This document shows, piece by piece, positions 8,334-15,502 of a stretch of 35,940 nucleotides of DNA. A program made the translations under genes and the position numbers. The number at the start of each line of letters is the position of its first letter. Position 1 is the stretch's first letter. Below the pieces are notes generated by a model. That model had not been told where the DNA came from and made no database searches. It worked only from the letters and a program-made list of their open reading frames with translations. The stretch is from Bryobacteraceae bacterium (lineage in GTDB: Bacteria > Acidobacteriota > Terriglobia > Bryobacterales > Bryobacteraceae), in NCBI GenBank assembly GCA_030041985.1, contig JASIAM010000330.1, positions 1 through 35,940 of the forward strand. Reading direction: 5' to 3'.

Positions 8334-9122
8334 ATGGATAACCCGGCTGCTCCTGCCGAATCCCTCAATATCGAGCAGTTGCTGCACCTCCATACTCTCA
8401 CGAAAGAGGTTGCCAAGCTCTGCCAGAAGCAACTCCGCGGCTACCTCGACACCATAGCCCTTCTTTTCCGGCCCCGCCGCATGCTCGGCGACGCTATGGA
8501 AGGCGCGGAGCGCGAGGCCGGCGGCGGCTCCGAGCGCACCATCGCGGAACTGCGCGAGCTGTACCGGAAAGCCGCTCCCCGTCCGTTCGATCTCCGGCCG
8601 GAACTGACTTTTCCCCTCGAATCTGTCTCTACGCAGATGCAGCTTTATGAGTGGGAGTACCTGCATCAAACCAAGACTGAGCGCGGCTGGCGGAGCATTA
8701 AGGTCTCCTCGCCGCTCACGTGGGTGATCACTTACTCTTCGCATTACTCACTTCCCATGCTGCGCCAAGTGCTTGCCGGGCAGGAAGAGCGGGATCCCGA
8801 AGCGGTGCGTGCGTTTGTGCTGCGCGCCTGTCTCATTCATCTCCACTTTCAGAAATTTCCGGCCATCGCCGAGCTGTTGGCAGGCTTGCGCTATAACGTA
8901 GAGGTCCGTCAATCCCCGGAGACGGGGGACCTGCCGCTGGTCACTGTGTCGGCGCCCTTCGCGACGGTTCGCCCTCCCGATAGCCTGGTGACGATTGCGA
9001 GCGCTCTGGCGGGCGGCGCCAGCTTCGCCGAAGTGCTCGATCTCACTACCGTGCACAATCTCAAGGACCCCTTACGCGAGCAGATTACCACTATCTTCCA
9101 GAAGCAGGGACAGGAGCTATAG
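8334..9122 (+). CDS. Unknown protein paired with TssK
   Basis: I do not recognise this 262-residue soluble protein. It starts at ATG 8334, with GAGG about ten bases upstream. There is no signal peptide or membrane segment. Visible features are a helical N-terminal half containing a basic patch (FRPRRML), a Gly-rich linker near residue 65, and a leucine/histidine-rich helical stretch around residues 145-175. The C-terminal part mixes strands and helices (LPLVTVSAPFATVRPPDSLVTIASAL). The stop is seven bases before the tssK start, so the two form one transcription unit and probably one functional unit. By context it may be a baseplate partner or accessory of a type VI-like contractile system; that is inference from position only. 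Confidence 0.7.
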   Translation: MDNPAAPAESLNIEQLLHLHTLTKEVAKLCQKQLRGYLDTIALLFRPRRMLGDAMEGAEREAGGGSERTIAELRELYRKAAPRPFDLRPELTFPLESVSTQMQLYEWEYLHQTKTERGWRSIKVSSPLTWVITYSSHYSLPMLRQVLAGQEERDPEAVRAFVLRACLIHLHFQKFPAIAELLAGLRYNVEVRQSPETGDLPLVTVSAPFATVRPPDSLVTIASALAGGASFAEVLDLTTVHNLKDPLREQITTIFQKQGQEL

Positions 9123-9129
9123 CACGGGT

Positions 9130-10515
9130 ATGCGGAACCGCCATCGCGTCGTTTGGACCAAGGGGATGTTTCTCACTCCCCAACAATTCCAGACACAGGA
9201 CAACTTCTTCGAGGCCGCGCTGCAGTTTCGCTTCGCGGCTTCGTGCTTCGCCAACTGGGGAGTCACCAGCTTGGATATCGATGCCGAAGCCCTGCAAAAC
9301 GGGCTTTTCCGTCTGGCCGGCTGCAGCGGGATTATGCCGGACGGCGAATCTTTCGATATGCCGGACATCGATGATCTGCCTCCCTCGCGCGCCGTGGCAG
9401 GGCACTTTCCGCCCACTCAGGAATCGGTGGACGTCTTCCTGGGAATTCCGGAGAGCCGTCCGCGTGCGCGCAATGTCAGCATTCCGGGGCGCGGCATCTC
9501 TGCCAGCAACCCGGCTGAATCCGCCGCCGGCCCTCCGATGACCCGCTACCTTGCCGAAACACGCATGTTCACGGATGACAATACGGGCGACGACGAGAAG
9601 CCCGTGCAGGTGGCTCGCCGCACGTTTCGCATTCTGTTCGGCGATGATTACCGCGACGGTTACTCGACGCTGCGTATCGCGCAAGTGATCCGGAACGCCG
9701 CCGGCATCCCCATCTTGAACCCGCGCTTCGTCGCGCCTTGCCTGAGCCTGGCCGCCAGCCCGTATCTGAATTCGCTGCTGCGCCGGCAAATCGAGATTCT
9801 CGCTACGAAGAGCGGTTCTCTCTCGGGTCCGCGGCGCCAGCGCGGCAAAATCACGGCTGAATTCTCCCCCTCCGAGACCGCCAATTTCTGGCTTCTGCAC
9901 ACGGTCAATTCGTACCTGCCGGAACTCAAGCACATCTGGAAGGTGCGCAAAGGCCACCCGGAGCCGGCGTATGTGGCTATGCTGCGCCTGGCCGGGGCTC
10001 TCGCCACCTTCTCGCTCGAAGCGCGTCCCGAGAATCTCCCCGATTACGACCACGACGACCTGGGCCGCTGCTTCACCCTCCTCGACGAGAAGATCCGAGA
10101 CCTGATGGAAACCGTGATCCCCTCCAAGTTCATCGCCATTCCGCTCGATCTGCGGGACCGCTTCATTTGGGGCGGCACGGTAACCGAAGATCGCTATTTC
10201 CGGGACTCCCAGTTCTTCCTCGCGATCAGCGCCAAAATCGGTGTCGACGACCTCATCCGCAAGGTGCCGCAACTGGTCAAGATCTCTTCCAACGAAGACA
10301 TCCAGCGGCTGATCCGCAACGCGCTTCCCGGCATCACTCTGCGCCACACGCCCGTGCCTCCGGCGGCCATCCCGATGAAGCTCGACAGCCAGTATTTTTC
10401 GCTCAACCAGAGCGGGGAATTGTGGAACATTATGACCCTCTCGCGGCAGATCGCTGTTCATGTGCCGGGCGAAATTGTCGAACCCAGGATGGAAATTCTG
10501 ATCGTCCTGGAATAA
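9130..10515 (+). CDS. tssK: Type VI secretion baseplate subunit TssK (ImpJ/VasE)
   Basis: TssK links the cytoplasmic baseplate to the membrane complex in type VI secretion. The 461-residue protein has the family hallmark at its N-terminus, VVWTKGMFLTPQQFQTQDNFFE (residues about 7-28), and the central HTVNSYLPELKH stretch followed by an LAGALATFS helix. It also has the terminal strand pattern EIVEPRMEILIVLE. I placed the start at ATG 9130; an upstream frame to 8995 would overlap the preceding gene by 128 bases and add residues unlike TssK. No other tss gene is in the window: on the right it meets a convergent dehalogenase gene, so this is a detached TssK locus. Confidence 0.88.
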   Translation: MRNRHRVVWTKGMFLTPQQFQTQDNFFEAALQFRFAASCFANWGVTSLDIDAEALQNGLFRLAGCSGIMPDGESFDMPDIDDLPPSRAVAGHFPPTQESVDVFLGIPESRPRARNVSIPGRGISASNPAESAAGPPMTRYLAETRMFTDDNTGDDEKPVQVARRTFRILFGDDYRDGYSTLRIAQVIRNAAGIPILNPRFVAPCLSLAASPYLNSLLRRQIEILATKSGSLSGPRRQRGKITAEFSPSETANFWLLHTVNSYLPELKHIWKVRKGHPEPAYVAMLRLAGALATFSLEARPENLPDYDHDDLGRCFTLLDEKIRDLMETVIPSKFIAIPLDLRDRFIWGGTVTEDRYFRDSQFFLAISAKIGVDDLIRKVPQLVKISSNEDIQRLIRNALPGITLRHTPVPPAAIPMKLDSQYFSLNQSGELWNIMTLSRQIAVHVPGEIVEPRMEILIVLE

Positions 10516-10546
10516 ACCGGTCGGCAAGCCCACCGCAACTCCGGCG

Positions 10547-11236
10547 TCAGGAATCGGCAAGGAAGGGCAATTCCGCGAGAGAGCGAACTTCATGATCAGG
10601 CCGGCCGGGTAAGCGCTCGGGCCGCTGGTTGTAGCGATTGCACCAAACCACTCGCATGCCGAATGCCGAAGCAGCCCACGCATCCCATCCGTTTGATGAG
10701 ATGAACGTGATCGCCTCAGACCGGATTGCCAGGCGGTCCACGGCAAGCTGGTACACTTGCCGAGCTGGTTTATAGACACCGACTTCTTCCACTGAGAGCA
10801 CCATATCGAAGAGCGGTTCCATCCCGGCCCGGACTACGGCTGACCGAAGCATTGCCGGAGATCCGTTCGACAGGATCGCGGTTCGGATGCCCATCTTACG
10901 GAGGCGCTCCAGCACGCCCGGCGCTTCCGCGAACGCGCCTAAACACAGATAGGAGTCCATTAGCTTCTCGCGGAGACCAGGAGCCGAAAGTTCCAGCGAC
11001 TCCAGCGTGAAATCGAGGGCATCGCCGGTAACCTGCCAAAAATCGGCGTGCTCGCCCTCAAGTGAGCGAAGCCAGGTGTACTCGAGCTGCTTTTGCCGCC
11101 AGAGCCTGGTGAGTGGCTCGGCCTTCGCACCTAACTGCGCATCGAAACCTGTGACCGCCGATGCATAGTCGAACAGCGTGCCGTACGCGTCAAACACGCA
11201 GGCTTGGGGCATTGCGCCGTGCATTGCGTTTTTCAT
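10547..11236 (-). CDS. Haloacid dehalogenase, type II ((S)-2-haloacid dehalogenase-like)
   Basis: This 229-residue HAD-superfamily hydrolase has the nucleophile motif VFDAYGTLFD (the first Asp at residue 16), motif II LSNGSP, the lysine in VGVYKPA, and motif III SSNGWDAWAASAFG. The YGTLFD nucleophile loop and the SNGWD motif are characteristic of type II L-2-haloacid dehalogenases, which hydrolyse 2-haloalkanoates to 2-hydroxy acids with inversion. Actual dehalogenase activity is not guaranteed by sequence. The start is uncertain among ATGs at 11236, 11224 and 11212; none has a clear ribosome site. It is convergent with tssK and has no evident operon partner. Confidence 0.85.
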   Translation of the reverse strand: MKNAMHGAMPQACVFDAYGTLFDYASAVTGFDAQLGAKAEPLTRLWRQKQLEYTWLRSLEGEHADFWQVTGDALDFTLESLELSAPGLREKLMDSYLCLGAFAEAPGVLERLRKMGIRTAILSNGSPAMLRSAVVRAGMEPLFDMVLSVEEVGVYKPARQVYQLAVDRLAIRSEAITFISSNGWDAWAASAFGMRVVWCNRYNQRPERLPGRPDHEVRSLAELPFLADS

Positions 11237-11264
11237 TCTAGCGTCATTCCCATGCGGGGCCTAA

Positions 11265-11492
11265 CCGGGCGATCTGCGGCGGGATGGCTCGCTTCCCGAA
11301 ATCAACCGGGAAGTAGACCGCATGCGGCTGAACCCCGTCAATCGCGCGATGAACCGGCTCATCTTTCGTTTCTTCCTGCTGAAACGGGCGTACACGAAGG
11401 CCGCACTCGAGGAGTTGGTTGCCGGAACCCGATTCCGCGAAAGCTCTTTCACGGAATCGGGGATTGGATTTGAATTGCTTCTGACGAAGTAA
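11265..11492 (+). pseudogene. C-terminal remnant of a class I SAM-dependent methyltransferase
   Basis: An in-frame stretch reads GDLRRDGSLPEINREVDRM, then RLIFRFFLLKRAYTKAALEEL, then TGIGF-like 'ESGIGFELLLTK' and stops at 11490-11492. This ordered pattern (DLRRD, two hydrophobic/basic helices, AYT, terminal GFE-hydrophobic-K) is what I know from the C-terminus of small methyltransferases common in Acidobacteriota. An in-frame TAA at 11262-11264 closes it on the left and no SAM-binding half is found upstream. It is therefore a decayed fragment. A start at ATG 11322 could still give 56 residues, but a function is unlikely. Confidence 0.6.
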
Positions 11493-11500
11493 TCCGAAAC

Positions 11501-12691
11501 TTACTTCGCCGCCCGCTGAACCGGTTTACCGAACTTCGCCATATCAACCGTGGTGTTCGGTTGCACATCGGTGAGTGTATAAATTTCACGGCCACTCACC
11601 CAGCCGAAGGTCCACTTAAATGGCATCATCACGCCGGCCACCGGACGGTAATCGGAATAATCCCACTGCGTGGGCACGCGCCCCATCGCAGAATTCGCAT
11701 AACGCACCATGCGGTTCAGGAGGCCTGTCTGCTTGTCGAAATAGAATGTTGCCAGCAGACCCGAAGGGTTGCTTCCCTGAACCACGTAAACATCCCGTCC
11801 CTCCACAGTGGCGGGAAAACTGACTTTCCAATTGCTGAAGAATTGCTTCAGGCCACCGGGGAAAGCCATCTGCGCGTCCAACTTGGCCCCATCGAAGGCG
11901 CTTGCGTTCAAAGGATATTCTTTGACCACAGTGAGAGGCAGCATCACCCAAGCTTGTTTGCCATCGTAAGTTCGTGCCAGGTCCCCTTCGCGCTGGTGAA
12001 CAATGGTGGCCAGCAGGTCGGGCGCCTTCGCGTAGAGCTCCGCCGGGTCGATTCGCACCTCGCCGAACAGTTGGCTGGTCCCCTTGGCGGTGTAGCTGGT
12101 GAGCTTGGCGAGTTGGGCCGCGCCGCCCAGAGCCTGGATATATTTATCCAGGATCTCATCGGCGGAAGGCGTACCGGAAGTTTTGGGGGGTGCGGTCGGC
12201 AGCACGTCGGGCGGTACGAACACCGGCATATCGTTGTAGATGGTGTCGAGCGGCGGCGTGGTGGCGGGAGCCTGTGCTCCGCGATGACAGGTCCAACAGG
12301 TGACGACTTGGCGTCCACGGAAATTATCGCGATTAATCGCATTGACCATGGTCACCATGCGGCGCGCCATGATTTTGCGTGGAGGGTCCGCAGCCCAATT
12401 CGGATTGTCGGTTCCGGCTCCTTCGTGACAGTCGCCGCAGCATACGCTGAGAGCCGCGGAAAACAGGCCCATCGTGCCCATGAACTCATCGACCGGAATG
12501 CCTTTCAGCACCTGAATGTTCTTGAAGGCCACATCGGACATCTCGGATTTCGCCGGAGCCTTGCTTTGCGTGGCGGCCTGGTTTTGGGCGAAGGCCACAC
12601 CTATGACATTTGTCTCGTTCAGGGCGACCGCCATGCTGATCGGCAGCGCGACCGCACCGATAGCCATGATTCGTCTGGATACAATCTTCAT
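11501..12691 (-). CDS. Exported two-haem cytochrome c (reaction-centre cytochrome type) with LolA-like C-terminal domain
   Basis: I chose the ATG at 12691 (396 residues), preceded by GAGGTGAGG; an adjacent TTG would add one residue. A signal peptide covers about residues 1-36 (cleavage near AFAQ). Two haem-binding motifs are present: CGDCH at 85-89 and CWTCH at 132-136, separated by a helix with RMVTMVN that could supply a Met ligand. This spacing is that of the photosynthetic reaction-centre cytochrome c family (PF02276), which in heterotrophic Acidobacteriota serves as a periplasmic electron carrier. From about residue 180, DEILDKYIQALGG opens a beta-rich domain like outer-membrane lipoprotein-sorting (LolA) folds, a combination seen in these bacteria. 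It is divergent from a CPBP gene and stands alone. Confidence 0.85.
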   Translation of the reverse strand: MKIVSRRIMAIGAVALPISMAVALNETNVIGVAFAQNQAATQSKAPAKSEMSDVAFKNIQVLKGIPVDEFMGTMGLFSAALSVCCGDCHEGAGTDNPNWAADPPRKIMARRMVTMVNAINRDNFRGRQVVTCWTCHRGAQAPATTPPLDTIYNDMPVFVPPDVLPTAPPKTSGTPSADEILDKYIQALGGAAQLAKLTSYTAKGTSQLFGEVRIDPAELYAKAPDLLATIVHQREGDLARTYDGKQAWVMLPLTVVKEYPLNASAFDGAKLDAQMAFPGGLKQFFSNWKVSFPATVEGRDVYVVQGSNPSGLLATFYFDKQTGLLNRMVRYANSAMGRVPTQWDYSDYRPVAGVMMPFKWTFGWVSGREIYTLTDVQPNTTVDMAKFGKPVQRAAK

Positions 12692-12754
12692 CAATACCTC
12701 ACCTCAGTCCGCCCGCCGGGCTGCGGCCGCGAACATACGCATTCGAAAGAGGCC

Positions 12755-12760
12755 ATTATA
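12755..12760 (-). promoter_or_regulatory. Candidate -10 element of the cytochrome c gene
   Basis: TATAAT on the minus strand lies 63 bases before the ATG at 12691, in the divergent gap. No good -35 is seen at 16-18 bases, so this is a weak call. Confidence 0.3.
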
Positions 12761-12838
12761 TACCGAGTTGCCTCGCGACTGCCGCGTCTGTCACGCTAGA
12801 AGCGTCGCGCGCCCAAGGCGGGGCGCCCGGTACACGCC

Positions 12839-13720
12839 ATGCAAATGTGGTTGCTGGCCCTGCTTGCGGCAGGCATCCTTAGTGGATTTTCATCGGGAAT
12901 ACAAAATTCGGTTCGTGGTGTGTTTACGCGGCGGCCCGTGCGCATCTGGGCCGTTCCCATTCTGCTGACGGCTATCTTCAGTCTCGCCGCGATTCTGGCG
13001 CACGCCTGGAACTGGGGGCTGGCGGCCCTGGTGCTGGCCTATACAGCAGCGCCGGTGGCCTCGATGGCGGCGCAGGGTGCCGGCGCGGCCAAGCGCCCCT
13101 CGGGTCTGGATTTTCTGGCGGTCCTGCTTTTGTGGCTGCCGCTCGAGTTTGGAGCCGGGGCGCAACTCGTCCCCCTGGCGGCGCGCGGCTACCTGCACAG
13201 CATCGCTTACGCCATTGCCATCCTGCTGGGTCTGATATTGTTCCTCTGCTTCCGCTGGTTCCCGGATTTGAAGTATACCCTGCCGCGCAATCGCAGAGAC
13301 TTGTGGCTGCCCCTAGCGGGCTTCGCCGTGGTAGCTCCGGTTCTGATTGGCCTCGGAATCGTCATCGGATTCATCCCCCCGCCCCATTTGCCCACCAGGT
13401 CAGGCGGCGCCATGGCTGCCGCGGTGGCCGCCATTTTCCTCGGCACGGCGCTCCCTGAGGAAATCCTTTTCCGGTCGCTCATTCAAAATCTGCTGATGCT
13501 GCGGTTTGGCCACAGTATCCGCGTGTTGCTGCTGGCCAGCTTTATTTTCGGTTGTGCGCATCTGGACAATGGACCGCAACCATTGCCCAACTGGCGCTAC
13601 ATGATCCTGGCCACCATCGCCGGGGTTGCATACGGGCGCGTCTTTCAGAAGGGTTCGAGTGTGATTTCGTCCGCTGCGCTGCACACCATGGTGGATTGGA
13701 CCAAACATTTTTTCTTTTGA
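12839..13720 (+). CDS. CPBP-family intramembrane metalloprotease
   Basis: This polytopic membrane protein of 293 residues has about eight hydrophobic segments. The CPBP/Abi (CAAX-protease and bacteriocin-processing) motifs are intact. The glutamate pair and arginine are in PEEILFRS (E207, E208, R212), the second motif is FGCAHLDN, and a third histidine lies in LHTMVD near the C-terminus. Family members cleave within the membrane or protect against self-produced peptides; most bacterial ones are uncharacterised. The next gene, 56 bases downstream on the same strand, is a second CPBP-like protein whose catalytic glutamates are lost, so the two may act together. Confidence 0.85.
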   Translation: MQMWLLALLAAGILSGFSSGIQNSVRGVFTRRPVRIWAVPILLTAIFSLAAILAHAWNWGLAALVLAYTAAPVASMAAQGAGAAKRPSGLDFLAVLLLWLPLEFGAGAQLVPLAARGYLHSIAYAIAILLGLILFLCFRWFPDLKYTLPRNRRDLWLPLAGFAVVAPVLIGLGIVIGFIPPPHLPTRSGGAMAAAVAAIFLGTALPEEILFRSLIQNLLMLRFGHSIRVLLLASFIFGCAHLDNGPQPLPNWRYMILATIAGVAYGRVFQKGSSVISSAALHTMVDWTKHFFF

Positions 13721-13776
13721 ACCGCCCCCTCGCGTGTCTTTATATATGGGTAGCGACTCGATTGAGGTAACGCACT

Positions 13777-14403
13777 ATGGGGTGGATTGTACGCAGGCGT
13801 GCCATTCTCGAACCGATCGGAGTTTTTCTACTGATCATGGATTACATCTGGAACATACGGTATACATATCCGGTGTTCTGGCTGGCCATTATCGCGCTGG
13901 TAATCGCTTCTCACTGGGTTCATCGGGAGAAGGCCGCAACGCTCGGCTTTCAATCGCTTCATTTCCGTAAGTGCGTGATCGACTTCGCGCCCAGTGTCAT
14001 CCTGCTAGGCTTGCTGCTGCTGGGTTTCGGGCAACTGCTCGCCACCATCCGGCCCATCGGTTACGACCGCGCCATGCTGACGTGGTTCGGTTATCTCCCA
14101 TGGGGCCTGTTCCAGCAGTACCTATTGAACGGTTATTTCTTCAACCGTTTCGAACGCGTTGTTCCGGGCCGCTCGGCGCACGTGCTTTCCGCGGCATTGT
14201 TCTCCGGCGCTCACCTGCCGAACTTGTTCCTCATGGTGGTGACCTTGCTTCTGGGTTATTGCAGCGCGCGGATCTACAGCCGCTATCGCAACCTCTACTT
14301 TCTGGGAGGCGCGCACGCCACTTTGGGATTTTTGCTGTACCTGGTAGTGCCCGATTCGGTGAGCCATCACCTGGTGGTGGGGCCGGGGTGGTTCGGGCAT
14401 TGA
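13777..14403 (+). CDS. CPBP-like membrane protein lacking the catalytic glutamates
   Basis: The 208-residue protein has about six membrane segments and the CPBP layout. Where the family has EExxxR it reads FQQYLLNGYF (Q113, Q114), and the arginine is also missing. The other two motifs remain: FSGAHLPN and GGAHATLGF. TGAGGTAA precedes the ATG at 13777. With Gln in place of the metal- and water-activating Glu pair, peptidase activity is doubtful; a scaffolding or binding role is possible. It lies directly after an intact CPBP gene. Confidence 0.75.
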   Translation: MGWIVRRRAILEPIGVFLLIMDYIWNIRYTYPVFWLAIIALVIASHWVHREKAATLGFQSLHFRKCVIDFAPSVILLGLLLLGFGQLLATIRPIGYDRAMLTWFGYLPWGLFQQYLLNGYFFNRFERVVPGRSAHVLSAALFSGAHLPNLFLMVVTLLLGYCSARIYSRYRNLYFLGGAHATLGFLLYLVVPDSVSHHLVVGPGWFGH

Positions 14404-14449
14404 GCTATTCGGCTATCCGGCTTATCCCCGCGATACAATAGCAACCGGC

Positions 14450-15352
14450 ATGAACCTGCACCGACGTGAATTCCTCCGCACCCTCGCCGGCGGCGCAGTG
14501 GCGCCCGGTTTGTCTCGAGTCGGTTTCGCCGAGACCACGCCCGCCGTACAAAAGCTCACCGACAAGCTCACGCTGATTACGGGAGCAGGCAATAACATCG
14601 TGGCTTTCAAAAGCGACGAGGGAAGTCTTCTGGTGGATTGCGGCGATGCTGCGCACGCGCGCGATGTCCTCGAACTTACAGGCAAGGTGCAGAGAGTTTT
14701 CAATACCCACTGGCACCTCGAATCGACCGGAGCGAACGACGCCATGGCGGAAGCGGGCGCCAAGCTCGCCGCAAGCGTGAACACCGAACTCTGGATGACG
14801 CAGGAGATCCGGCACGATTGGGAAAAGAAGATTTTCCCGCCACGCGCCAAGGAAGCTTTGCCCACAGAAACGTTCTACACCACCGGCAAAACGAGCGTTG
14901 GGGGTGAGGCGGTGGAATACGGCCTGATGCTGGATGCCCATACCGATGGCGACATCTACGTACACTTCACGCAGTCGAACGTGCTGGCCGTGGGCGATGT
15001 GGTGCAGGCCGGCAGGTTTCCCGTGCTCGATTTCCCTACTGGCGGCTGGATCGGCGGCATGCAGGAGGCGCATCGCACTCTGTTGCGCATCGCGGGCGAC
15101 ACCACGAAAATCGTGCCCGCTACCGGACCCGTACTGACCAAGGCGGAGGTGCAGGCAAACCTCGATGTACTCACTAAAATCCGCGAGCAACTGGTAAAGC
15201 TCATGAAGCAAGGCATGGGAGCTCAAAATATGATGGATGCCAAAGCCATGAAGGACTTCGAAGGGCAACTGGCAGGAGACCCCAACGTGTTCCTCTTTAC
15301 CGCGTACCGTGGGCTATGGGCCCACGTCCGCGAACTCGGCGGAATCGTGTAA
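14450..15352 (+). CDS. Tat-exported metallo-beta-lactamase-fold hydrolase
   Basis: The 300-residue protein begins MNLHRREFLRTLAGG, a Tat signal, and should fold in the cytoplasm with its metal before export. The core is a metallo-beta-lactamase fold: SLLVDCGD, the metal loop NTHWHLESTGAND (H87, H89), TDGDIYVHF and NVLAVGDVVQAG. The usual HxHxDH is altered: the Asp and third His are Glu and Ser here, so only one metal site is likely to be complete. The substrate is unknown. Family relatives include quinoprotein-associated and SoxH-like proteins. No clear ribosome site precedes the ATG; TACAAT sits only 11 bases upstream, so translation may begin near the transcript end. Confidence 0.83.
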   Translation: MNLHRREFLRTLAGGAVAPGLSRVGFAETTPAVQKLTDKLTLITGAGNNIVAFKSDEGSLLVDCGDAAHARDVLELTGKVQRVFNTHWHLESTGANDAMAEAGAKLAASVNTELWMTQEIRHDWEKKIFPPRAKEALPTETFYTTGKTSVGGEAVEYGLMLDAHTDGDIYVHFTQSNVLAVGDVVQAGRFPVLDFPTGGWIGGMQEAHRTLLRIAGDTTKIVPATGPVLTKAEVQANLDVLTKIREQLVKLMKQGMGAQNMMDAKAMKDFEGQLAGDPNVFLFTAYRGLWAHVRELGGIV

Positions 15353-15430
15353 TACTCAGCGAACGCGTCAGCCACGCCAGCCCGCCGGACCCGTGCTCTT
15401 CCAATCGCCATCGCCACCGGTGCCGAGGGC

Positions 15431-15459
15431 TTGCGTATACGCTGCCACTTCACTACAAT
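15431..15459 (+). promoter_or_regulatory. Sigma-70-type promoter for the haem/propeller gene
   Basis: TTGCGT (15431-15436), a 17-base spacer, then TACAAT (15454-15459). The ATG follows 43 bases after the -10, with AGGAGG at 15491-15496. Confidence 0.6.
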
Positions 15460-15502
15460 CGCGCACGTAGCCATTGTGATTCCACCCGGAAGGAGGTCTG
15501 AT

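Noticed and set aside
9091-10779. A 562-codon open frame on the minus strand across tssK
   Set aside because: It is antisense to a clear TssK, is full of Arg/Gly/His runs typical of GC-rich shadow frames, and has no family resemblance.
14434-14439. TACAAT as promoter of the beta-lactamase-fold gene
   Set aside because: It lies only 11 bases before the ATG and has no acceptable -35 element, so I note it in the gene entry without calling it.
14405-15268. 287-codon minus-strand frame over the beta-lactamase-fold gene
   Set aside because: The plus strand has a Tat signal and MBL motifs; this frame has none.
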